From contig JAGTJM010000100.1 of NCBI GenBank assembly GCA_020747015.1, positions 1 to 64,000 of the forward strand: a DNA stretch of 64,000 nt. The letters are read 5' to 3'. Source of the stretch: Pyrenochaeta sp. MPI-SDFR-AT-0127. Taxonomy: Eukaryota > Ascomycota > Dothideomycetes > Pleosporales > Cucurbitariaceae. Below the pieces are notes generated by a model. It was not told where the DNA came from, did not search any database, and worked only from the letters and a program-made list of their open reading frames with translations. Position numbers and translations under genes: made by a program. Shown here piece after piece: positions 55,235-64,000 of this stretch (position 1 is its first letter; the number at the start of each line of letters is the position of its first letter).

Positions 55235-55693
55235 GATTCTTGACTGGTATAGAAGATAGAAGCTGCCTTTGAACAATGTATAGCGAGATCTGAGGTATGG
55301 CGCAATCTATGCCAAGAATTGCGTCGTACCCTCTGAATCGTCTATCAAGCCCGCTTGAATTCACACAGCCTTTATCAGATCAATTCAAGTCAGTTCAGAA
55401 AGCCAAATTGTCATGACTAACGTAAGACTGTCAACGAGAGAATTACACAAATACAAATGAATGGGTGTGCTGATTCACGTGAGCATCGGCGGCTCAGCCT
55501 ATCATGACTCATGGATTTCCAAGAATCGTCCTCGCTTAGTTTTTTCGATCTTGCCTTGGCATTGTCAATCATGGGAAGTGCACGTGGGCGAGCTATTGGA
55601 TCGGCTGCGGATGTTCAATTCCTGCTTGCCAGCCCTCTCTGGACTTGACCTTCATACTGTAACTGAAGGTCGTTCTCTGTTTGGCCCTCAAAG
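55235..55693. promoter_or_regulatory. divergent promoter, phosphatase / chromate transporter
   Basis: A 460 bp interval between two divergent genes. No ORF or specific element is recognised. Confidence 0.35.
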
Positions 55694-57471
55694 ATGTCGC
55701 TTTCTTCTGTCATTAGTACTTTACGCGTACATGCCCGCTCCCAGCGCAATAATTCATTTCGAGCTAACACAGAAAAACTACAATGGCGGCTCGCAGAGAT
55801 GTTCTTGAGAACATGGGACCTAGGCTTCACAGCTTTCGGCGGGCCACCCGTACACTTCCAGATCCTCCATCGCAGATTTGTGGAAGGTGTTGGATTCGGC
55901 GGCGGGAGCAAATGGATTGATGAACAGACGGTAAGCATACAATGACACAAAAGTCAACAACGCTAGTCTGTCAGGGGTACATGTTGCTCATTTGAATGCA
56001 GTATCAAGAACTCTTTGGGATATGCCAAGCACTCCCAGGTCCGGGCTCAACAAAGATGATATTTTGTATTGCAATGATCCGTGCAGGCATCATTGGGGCC
56101 ATCTTCACTTTCCTCCTTTGGAGCTTGCCTGGCGCAATCGGAATGTATGGTCTGTCTCTGGGTGTTCAGAAAATGCCTGACCGATTGCCACCTGCCGTAT
56201 ATGCCCTACTTAGTGGGCTAAATGCAAGTACCGTTGGTATTGTCGCACTGGCCGCTGTGCAAGTAGGTTGCTTGTAGTTACGAATCTGGATGTGTGATAG
56301 CTGATGATCCGTAGTTGGCAGAGAAAGCCATTCGAGACGATCTCACAAGGATCCTAGTTATCATGGGCGCTTGCGCCGGCTTATGCTACAATGCACTATG
56401 GTACTTTCCCGTTCTGATATTGATAGGTGGAGTAGCTACCGTTATTTGGGACGTTTGGCTACAGCGGACAATTGGCAAGATGCAAGCGAAATTAGAAGCG
56501 AAGAGAAGGCGCCCGAGAAATGAAGGAGGGGATGCTGAAAGAGTCAACATATCTCCAAGCATCCCATTGGAGGAACATGCGCAAACTGGTTCAGCAAAGC
56601 TTGTCCAACGGAAACCTCAGGCTGAAAGCTCAAAAGGACATGCATCGACTGAACATAACTCTGCTGGACAAGATCAGGTTGCAAACAGTGTGGTGAGTGC
56701 AGACGCGGAAGGTGTAGCAGCAGCTCCTGTCGCAGACACGAAGACTCATAATATCTCTGTCAAATTGGGCATATCGTTCGTAGTAGGCTTCCTGAGTACT
56801 TTCCCACATCTCGTTATACAAGCTCAATCTAACTTAATACAGTATCGTTTATCACAATCATGGTCCTCCGGGGTGTTCTTCGCAGTAGGCCTCGTCCGTT
56901 CGATCTCTTTTCGAACATGTATCTTGCTGGTACCATCATTTTTGGTGGTGGACCAGTCGTGATCCCCCTCCTTCGTTCGTACGTTGTTGATCCTGGCTGG
57001 GTTTCGCCTCGCGACTTCCTCCTTGGTCTTGCAATAATTCAGGCTTTCCCTGGGCCAAATTTCAATTTTGCAGTCTACCTAGGCGCATTGGCACTTGCCG
57101 GTTCAGGTACTCCTACGATCTTTGGCGCATTCCTAGGGTATTTAGGTATTTTCTTCCCGGGTATCGTCCTTGCAGTTGGTGTGCAGTCGATATGGCAAGC
57201 ACTGAGGGCGAAGGCGTGGGTCGTTAGTCTACTCCGGGGTATCAATGCTACCGCTGTGGGGCTCGTCTTTACCGCTGTGTATCGTCTTTGGGAAATTGGA
57301 TACTTGACGCCGGAGAGCAGCAACGGGAGTAGCCTCGCCCTGGAACCATTTTGGGTCGTTGTCGCTGCTATTACCTATGCAGAGACGGCCTGGTTCAAGA
57401 TCCCACCGGCCATGGCGATTGTATTTGGCGCGGTCCTGGGCTTGACGTGGTATGGCGCTGTTGGTCAGTGA
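55694..57471 (+). CDS. chromate ion transporter (CHR family)
   Basis: Four exons. The first ends FGGGSKWIDEQT and is spliced to YQELFGICQALPGPGSTKMI. A second intron follows VGIVALAAVQ, leading to LAEKAIRDDLTRIL. A third of 47 bp (GTACTT..ATACAG) leads from VVGFL into ISFITIMVLRGVL. The protein has two homologous membrane halves, each with FGGPPVHF or IFGGGPVVIPLL and a proline-rich ALPGPGSTK or AFPGPNFNFAV motif, separated by a hydrophilic linker. Length is about 520 residues. CHR proteins are membrane permeases linked to chromate efflux or sulfate-related transport. The long two-domain form is typical of fungi. Confidence 0.9.
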
Positions 57472-58446
57472 GAGTAGATCGCTTTGGGCTTGAACAAGTT
57501 CGTCCGTTTCGAGTAGTAGCAGACCATATAATCATCTCCATTAGACAGAGCGATCTCTACCCATTCCCTTCGTGTCCTTTCATGTGCGGAGAAGAGCCCT
57601 AACGTCCTTCACATGCGTCGCAATACACACCGTGCTGAAACAAAGTCCTGGTACTTCGTATTCAAGTTACAATTATACTCCAGGAACGTCCGATGATCTG
57701 ACTTTTTAATAGCAGTGAGATTATATAACTTCTTTAGAACACAGTCTGCCTTTATAACTCTTGAATTTCAGTCACGTTGCCTTTCCTCCAAAATACAAAC
57801 AAGCACTGCTTTGTTTGACAAGTAGACGCCTTATCCTAAACTGCCTGCCCATAATAGCTTATTGCGGCTTCATACCTCACACACAGAATCAGTCGCTAGT
57901 ATAGGATCTACCCGTGATGCGCAGCAGTTTTCACGAGCTTCGTGGCTGCTGTGGTATGCTGGGACTTGCGATGTTGCTGCTCTGGTCGGTACCTCAAAAT
58001 TGAGCGAACAAATGAAAGGCCAGGACACGCGGACAATAAAGCGGTGTTATATTTTACGCAACATATTCACGCTATAAATGGTGGATTTGTGGCCGTGTTT
58101 GATCATTCACGACTAGTAACACAGTCTCTGGACCGGCTCTCAAATATGACTACATCTCGTCAACAAAAGACGCATCCTAAGATGTTCTCTATTATCATTA
58201 AGCCCTTCGAAGTCGCACTAGCTCTCTTCCATTGCCATATGCGTACTCCGACCCTTCTACCCAATCACTACCTGCACGAACGCAGTGATCCAGAATGAAC
58301 CCCCCGCCACGGGCAACGTCGTTGCTACAAGGAGATCAAATGTTAGTTCTACGTTTATCTACCTGAGTTTCTCGGTACCTCTAAATTGGATATCTTGATA
58401 TCTAGGGTATCCCGAGCGATCTAAGCCACATTATCGATGGGGATGC
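57472..58446. other. gene-poor interval, nothing recognised
   Basis: About 975 bp with short random open frames only. The base composition is more AT-rich than the gene space to the left. Confidence 0.45.
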
Positions 58447-58968
58447 CTACCAAGAAGAGTTTGTTTCGCCGTCGGTTGTCATTGCGGCAGTATTAAGCTT
58501 GCACTGCATATAAACGTTGCGGCAGTCGTTTGCACCTCTGCGGGCGACGGCGTTGATACATGCGACAGCATCCACGATCTAGTTAAAAGAGCGATGTTAG
58601 TGAAACCACTGGGTTGACATGTTGAGGATTAATTAGCTCATTGTACATACCAGACACTCAGTATTTGGCTGCTCATAGCAGGTGGCGCGCTTCTGAATCA
58701 AACTACAACTAGACTTGGCTATATTTGGATAAATGTCAGCTTCAAAGTAGACACAACATACAGGATAGGAAGTCAATATACCTGCCGATGGAGTACTGAA
58801 CTGCCCATTCTTATAGGCATTGATGACCTCCTCGGGTGTCATGTTATCTCCATTAGGATCCTCAAGTATGCCATCAACCCATTCGGAGAAGGATGTAACT
58901 GCCTTAGCCGCAGCTATAGCTTGACTAAGGGCCAATAGAGAGGCGACATAAGGGATGAGTTTTACCAT
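58447..58968 (-). CDS. small cysteine-rich secreted protein candidate
   Basis: Three exons (58968-58782, 58718-58651, 58578-58447) give 128 residues in a single frame. The first 23 residues (MVKLIPYVASLLALSQAIAA) form a signal peptide. The mature part has six cysteines (in SSC, RATC, TEC, VAC, NDC and MQC), which could form three disulfides. The introns are 63 and 72 bp with GTATAT..ATAG and GTATGT..CTAG ends. No family is recognised. Size, Cys content and a gene-poor, repeat-bearing setting are typical of effector-like proteins, but function is unproven. An in-frame ATG at 58986 would disrupt the signal peptide start. Confidence 0.62.
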
Positions 58969-58986
58969 TCCGCTGTTTGGATGCAA

Positions 58987-59929
58987 ATAGTATGTTAGAC
59001 GTGGATCTGTGTAGATTAGGGGAGAGGACTAAAGACAGCGAGAAACCGTCACTACTTATAGGTAGTCGAGAGTGCGCGGAATCTGCACTAGATGGTAGCC
59101 CAGTTAAAGGAGGATTACATAGCAATAATAAAGTCATATTCGTCGAGTAAAAATGGTGTCCCACAAATGAATTAGCTAACCTTTGATATTTGGTTTTTGT
59201 TCTCCTTTGGTTCAGAATATAGTATATACTGCTGACATGCATCAAAAGTAATACTTGTAACACATATTTTACAGCCTCTAAGTGTCCAAAACTGGTTCGA
59301 ATTTAGCCGGAAACATTCTATTTATTGCTGATATGCGTGAGTGTAAACACTTTATAGTGAAAGTTCTTACTGCGTAGCAGCAATCTATTGTCGGGGCTGT
59401 GCGAAAAAGCACTACTGTCAGCCAGGCTGAGAGCCAGACCCAGCTGGATCGACCATATGTACTTTCCTGTGGAGTATACTTAGTAGTCTCTGATTACTGC
59501 GAACCTTCTTGGTTGCATGGTGAAGTTAGTGCAAAACTGTGTCTTGACAATCACGGTGAATTGGCTGTGAAAAGCTCCGCTCTAATTAGCTAAACGAATG
59601 TACAAAACGCTATAGTTACTAATCTTAAGGATCTATCTGTTCTATGCATAGCATACTGCACAAGGTTAATCAGGTAATTGCGCTATAATATCGTCAAACA
59701 TAGCTGATATGTCCTGGCACCATGCGAGCACAGAGGAACTCCTGGAAGGTACAAATCTAGCTCAGTACTGCTATTACTATTGATATTATTATTTCTATGG
59801 TTACTAATTGCCATATGGTCCTCTTAAGTATCAGCCGACCTTCCTCATCGCTCTAACGTAGGGGTAGAAAGCTAAACGGGGCTTGACGGTTTTATTGAAC
59901 CGTCTGGTAGCGTCACCAATACCATAGTA
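58987..59929. other. gene-poor interval, nothing recognised
   Basis: About 940 bp of AT-rich DNA. A short hairpin GACGGTT/AACCGTC lies near 59885-59903 just left of the inverted-repeat element. No ORF is supported. Confidence 0.4.
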
Positions 59930-60092
59930 AGGTCCCTCCCTACGTAGAGCGACACTCGGCGTAACAGGATACTTTTTCTTTCAGGCGTTCAGTTTACTAG
60001 TAGCGTTCCAGTATATAAAAAAGCGCAACGTGTATGAATTTTACAGCTATTATTCTCCTAGCACGTTAACCTCCAGTACTGAAAAGCGCGCC
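59930..60092 (+). repeat. left terminal inverted repeat
   Basis: This is the left arm of the 2.3 kb element. It contains a long identical core shared with the right arm (GCGTTCCAGTATATAAAAAA and GCTATTATTCTCC) and ends at GAAAAGCGCGCC. Confidence 0.72.
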
Positions 60093-60239
60093 GTTGACTA
60101 TGCTGTCACTCGTTCTGTTAGTGCGGTCTATAAACTCTCCTCTGACACCGCCTATTCATTCACGACGGTTTACATCTATAAAGAGCTCAGTAGGCTAGAA
60201 ACGAAGCCAAGATAGCAAAGATTAAGGCTGCAGACTCGG

Positions 60240-61242
60240 AAGGCTAACTTAAGCTATGGAGGGTGCATGCCGGCAGCCAAACCGCGTCTGATAGAACGTG
60301 CGTGTTTAGCGGCTCTTAGCACGCAGAAGCCTGCAGTAGTGTGCTAAGATATCTGCCTGCTGCGCTGCGCATTGTGGCAAAGAACTGCGGCTCTAAACGT
60401 TGTGGTCCTTAGGCAGTAGTTATTCCCGACTTGGTCGCACCAATTGTACTGTATAACGCAGGTGGTTATGCTGACTGAAGCTAGGGAGGGTAGGGAAAAA
60501 CTGTAATCTAAACGAGACTGAGGTACGCATGGGACGATAGGTTAGCGGCATGCGAGCGGAAACTGCAAGTGCATATGAGTGTACATAGCGATTCCAAACG
60601 CTCAACTACGGCAGAGGCTCGTCAGCCCGTCGCGAATCCACGCCGAGGGCAGAATTATTGCGCCAGGCGATCACGCCTAAGTCTTGTCAGCTTGGGACTA
60701 CGAAGCGCATCTAGTATAGTACAGTATGGCAAACACATAACAAAGATTTGAGACCACTTGGTGTCGCGCCACGTAGAGTTAAGCTACTTAGGATGAAAAC
60801 CCACTACTACTCAAGGGGCCCCAGATCCATTCTCTAGGCGATAGTACTCTACGTCAACGGATTGCATTGCGGGCTACGCCTTACCGACTAAAGGCTTTTA
60901 TTAGGGGGGTTTAGTAGGTGTCTAGCTATACTGTACTAGGAAGCACCCTTGTTTATAAGCACGTATTCGAGACTAGAGGTTAATAACAGCCAGCGGCACG
61001 GTTAATAGAACACGCAGCTCCTACCGCATAGGGCATAAGCATTGAAGATTAATAGGCTGTCGTCTACGAATCATTTCGACACGGCGTTGGTACAATTATT
61101 TCCCGGCCGTGTAAGCGGTCTCTATGTGGCACAGTCGGAGGCATATTCTAGAGACTACTTAAGTACTTAAAGCACTACATCGCCCACATATCGTGGGTCA
61201 GTTTAAATATTTTTCTTGCAACGATACTAGCCATTTAAGACT
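60240..61242. other. interior of the element, no readable gene
   Basis: This stretch between the left repeat and the cysteine-rich ORF has frequent stops in all frames and no recognisable transposase motif. Confidence 0.4.
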
Positions 61243-61644
61243 ATGGTAATAATTACTCTCAGCCGCGTTGCACTTCTTTTCGTTATCTTTTTATCAATTG
61301 CTACTTCTCAGTACGTAGCCTGTAGGGCTCCAAGTTCGACTAGTGTTTGTAGGACTTCTTGCAACTGCTCTTGCCTTGGGGCCAATCTTGTTTGCAACCC
61401 TACCTCCTCTGTTTGCAATGCCTCTACGCTTGCCGGGTGCAAGGGAAATTGTGATTGCGCCCAACCAAAGGAGCAATACTACGTAGGTAAGTGATACGAA
61501 GAGTAAGAAGGGTGTCGCGTTTGCTGTATAAGAAACGTACGTGCTTTTCTTAAAGCCTTCTTAAGTTATTACTAACGGTGAACCTAAGGGGGTCGCCAAA
61601 AGCTATTAGCCATGGACGAGGCTAGTCATAACAGACACGATTGA
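61243..61644 (+). CDS. small cysteine-rich secreted protein candidate inside the TIR element
   Basis: The frame opens MVIITLSRVALLFVIFLSIA, a strong signal peptide, and continues with ten cysteines in about 45 residues (patterns CRTSCNCSC, LVCNPTSSVC, GCKGNCDC). A GTAAGT donor at 61487 occurs just before the first stop. A branch-like ACTAAC at 61571 and an AG at 61587-61588 would join a short second exon that ends at a TGA at 61642-61644, giving about 100 residues. This splice is speculative; without it the ORF ends at 61494. The family is unknown. Dense disulfide-type cysteines after a signal peptide are effector- or antimicrobial-like. Confidence 0.5.
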
Positions 61645-62103
61645 CTAGGGAGAGGCATTAAGGCTATCTCGATGGGCGAAGGAATGTATGGCATTAGGGT
61701 TTCGTTACTCGGAATTAGTGATGCCTGCTTATAATATTCATCAATATCAAAACGATTGTAATACTATTATATAGGAGAGTGGGGGCTGGCTTTGTAAGTC
61801 TCTAGACGACTTTTAAGCTCCACATTAGGCATGCTGCCTTGAAATAGACATTTATATGTCATCAGCGCTCTGCACTCACCCCTGAAGTTTCAGAACGAAT
61901 GAGGCATGCTACATTAGTGTAGACTAGGCACGAAGTGGCCAATAGAAGTGAAGTGGATAGCACAATAATCATTCTCGCACATTGTAGTTGGGGTTTAGAA
62001 CGTAGCAGTATGATTAACCTCGAGCAGGCCATCCACCTGTACAGGTGAGTCTTCAGTACAGCGGTATGGACGAATATCAGCGCTTCTCCAAGGTATATGA
62101 GTG

Positions 62104-62265
62104 GCGCGCTTTTCAGTACCAGAGGCTAACGTGCTGGGAGAATAATAGCTGTAAAACTTATGCACGTTGCGCTTTTTTATATACTGGAACGCTGCTGGTA
62201 AACTAAACGCCAGAAAGAAAAAGTGACCCTGTACACAGGGTGTCCCGCTACGTAGGGATGGACAT
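62104..62265 (-). repeat. right terminal inverted repeat
   Basis: This is the right arm, in inverted orientation relative to 59930-60092. It begins GGCGCGCTTTTCAGTAC on the plus strand and ends at GGACAT next to TA. Confidence 0.72.
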
Positions 62266-62716
62266 TATCTCTTTTACAAATGAATAACCTAAACGAAAAA
62301 AGCCTAAGTCATAGAATGTTACTACAGTAAGTTATATGCAGCTTGGTAATTATGTGAGGGGCAATATTACAAGTTATGTTCAGCAAAGTGGCTCATTTAC
62401 CTGTATGTATCGGCACACAGTGAGTAACCTTAAGATATATGAATTTGCTAAAATATTATGTAACATCATATTTTCCGCGAGGCAAGGCCACAGGCATAAT
62501 GACTATGGTTACTGCCGAGCAATTAAAGTGTGTCTGATCGGATCAATCGGCACTTCACCAGAAGTGGGGCAGATCCTAAGGCGGGGCAATGAAGGCAAGG
62601 TTCACATAGGAACTCAGGCAGCTCAAGTAAGAAGAGGATATTAAAGTCACCATCAAATTGACTTGATACCGTGTATACGGGTGTACAGGATGGTGTTACA
62701 TCGGTTAATCGGGCTC
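62266..62716. other. intergenic, nothing recognised
   Basis: About 450 bp between the right repeat and the truncated APH gene. No ORF with a domain is visible. Confidence 0.4.
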
Positions 62717-63650
62717 TCAACGTTCAGTAGGGTCAGCGTCAACAGGTCTAACATCATCCTCAGGATGCAATTCAGCCCATTCTCGGATTATATGCTCTGC
62801 CTCCATCATGCTCCATGGCCCAAAGATGCCCTTTTGTAAGATGGTATACATGCGGCGAGCGAGCAGAGCTTCTGGCGCGAAGGCTAAACGCTTGTACTTC
62901 TCCGAGGCGTGCAACATGAAAGTATCTCTAAGCTGGCGATCCTCATCCGTTTGAGGCTCAAAGTTTGCAGTGCTTTCGTCGTCTTCATCAACGCTGTTCA
63001 TTTCATCTGGAATCCATAGCCAGAATGGTGCGCGATAGGCCATGAATTCTGGAGCAATTATGGCCGAGTCCCAGTCAAGCACACCTGTGATTTCAACTTC
63101 TGTAGGGCTTCGAATCTCCGCGAGTAAATTGTATGGCTTGAGGTCTCCGTGCGATAAGACGCTAGGTCCATCAAGGAAACCACGTATCCCTAAGGACTTC
63201 GAGATGGTGGCTAGTGCATCCCAGATTTCTTCAAAACATACGCCTTGTGAAAGTTGATAATCACGCCATCGCTCACATTGCTCGAGAAGATGTTCTTCAG
63301 CGCTTTGAGGCTGTGCAGGCCAGGTATTTGGTTTGTTGAAAGATCCGCCTCCTAAGCCCCGAGCTGGTACGCAGAATTTCTCCACATGAATGCTATTATT
63401 TTCAATTTTTGAGAGATGTTAAAGTCCCACAATGCCAGCAGGAGCTTCAACTGTGGCGATCTGACAGACAAGGTTGGTAACAAGCTTCGCAACATTTAAT
63501 TTCTGATCTCTGTTCAGATGATCCCACAGCTGAGTCAAGGTCTGACCCGGAAGACGCTTTTGAATCATATAGGACTTCTCTAACAGATTAACGTGTATCC
63601 CTTCGTAACGGAACAAGCGCCGTAACGGATAAAATTCCGGGTACTTAGAC
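62717..63650 (-). pseudogene. truncated APH-family kinase with an internal stop
   Basis: This is a paralogue of the APH gene at 52718-54109. The readable part starts inside the N-lobe near PLRRLFRYEGIHVNLLEKS and includes SYMIQKRLPGQTLTQLWDHL. A TAA follows GIVGL near 63419, and the same frame resumes with KIENNSIHVEKFCVPA. The catalytic loop VLSHGDLKPYNLLAEI and GVLDWDSAIIAP are intact, and the frame closes with a TGA at 62717. The glycine-loop half of the N-lobe is missing, and the sequence to its right is TA-rich decayed DNA. The TAA fits CAA to TAA. The gene is probably non-functional. Confidence 0.68.
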
Positions 63651-64000
63651 TTTGTAGTAGTATAAGAATTTGCAGACGCTATAGAACTTATATTTACCTA
63701 CTTAAATATATGCTACGGTTAATCCTAAGTCTATATATATCTACTAATATAAAAATTTTAGTAGTGTAGACACCTTCCTTTAATATCTACGAAGATACCC
63801 TCTTTATTACTAAAATAAACCTTATATAATATAAGGCCGCTATTATTATTTTTACGCGTCGTAATATATATATCGCTTCTATATACGTCTAGGGATCTAA
63901 TAGAACTACGTAGGCTTACTCACTAGCTGTAAGGGCTATTCTATAGACTAATTTATACGTAATCGCTATACTATCTAGTACTTCTATATTAGATACACTA
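63651..64000. repeat. TA-rich decayed repeat
   Basis: The last 350 bp are very rich in TA, TAT and ATA steps with scattered TAATATAA-like palindromes and no reading frame. The abrupt change at the edge of the truncated kinase suggests an insertion or rearrangement boundary, later eroded by C-to-T mutation. Confidence 0.55.

Larger units (their letters stand above)
59930..62265. mobile_element. 2.3 kb DNA element with ~160 bp terminal inverted repeats
   Basis: The left end (59930-60092) and the reverse complement of the right end (62104-62265) match along their full length at about 86 percent by eye. Both outer ends begin A-N-GTCC-N-TCCCTACGTAG. A TA dinucleotide flanks each side (59928-59929 and 62266-62267), as for TA-targeting Tc1/mariner-like elements. 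Most differences in the inner 120 bp are transitions, consistent with RIP. No transposase is readable between the ends, so the element is non-autonomous or decayed. A small cysteine-rich ORF lies inside it at 61243. Confidence 0.7.

Noticed and set aside
60030..60215. A 61-codon ORF at the left end of the 2.3 kb element
   Set aside because: It largely coincides with the inverted-repeat arm, which is repetitive non-coding DNA.
1..64000. CRISPR arrays, ribosome binding sites, operons or phage features
   Set aside because: The spliceosomal introns and fungal families show this is eukaryotic nuclear DNA; no regularly spaced repeats were seen.

Overview
The window is fungal nuclear DNA from a filamentous ascomycete (Pezizomycotina). 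The genes carry short 44-100 bp spliceosomal introns with GT..AG ends and CTAAC/CTGAC-like branch points. The families are typical of that group: fungal P450s, EthD and ABM proteins, a C2H2 plus fungal-specific-TF-domain regulator, DUF924, fungal APH-like kinases. Several relic reading frames are broken only by TAA/TAG, as expected from repeat-induced point mutation (RIP). A Dothideomycete is my guess; the sequence does not settle it.

Layout. (1) 0-9.3 kb: a possible partial ORF end at the left edge, a secreted cyanophycinase-like peptidase, an EthD protein, a small ABM-domain protein, a MYND zinc-finger gene broken by two nonsense codons and a frameshift, and a three-exon P450. (2) 9.9-33 kb: the centrepiece, a run of metabolic genes that reads as an aromatic/ring-cleavage catabolic cluster. 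It holds an MBL-fold hydrolase, a carboxylesterase, an NAD(P)-binding protein, a 3-hydroxyisobutyrate-dehydrogenase-like enzyme, a C2H2 transcription factor, a mitochondrial oxodicarboxylate carrier, a class III CoA-transferase, a homogentisate-dioxygenase paralogue, a PcaB-type cycloisomerase, a thiolase, a maleylacetate-reductase-type dehydrogenase and a SCOT-type 3-oxoacid CoA-transferase. (3) 33-47 kb: ordinary gene space with a disordered protein, a second P450, DUF924, a tRNA-Pro-like sequence, a mitochondrial-looking coiled-coil protein, the Hsc20/Jac1 co-chaperone, cytidine deaminase and two SDRs. (4) 47-57.5 kb: an F-box-like protein, transposase and ORF relics full of TAA/TAG, a membrane protein, a frameshifted zinc-finger gene, an APH-like kinase, a phosphoglycerate-mutase-family protein and a chromate transporter. 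(5) 57.5-64 kb: gene-poor DNA with two small cysteine-rich secreted-protein candidates, one of them inside a 2.3 kb element with 160 bp terminal inverted repeats, then a truncated second APH gene abutting TA-rich decayed DNA.

How the cluster may work (inference): the dioxygenase opens a ring, the PcaB-type enzyme and a hydrolase process the product, the maleylacetate-reductase-type enzyme makes 3-oxoadipate, the carrier moves the dicarboxylate into mitochondria, and a CoA-transferase plus thiolase deliver acetyl-CoA and succinyl-CoA. The hexamer GTGGGG (or CCCCAC) recurs in almost every promoter of this run, in four of them as GTGTGGGG. This suggests shared control, either by the cluster C2H2 factor or by the carbon-catabolite repressor CreA, whose known SYGGRG consensus it fits.
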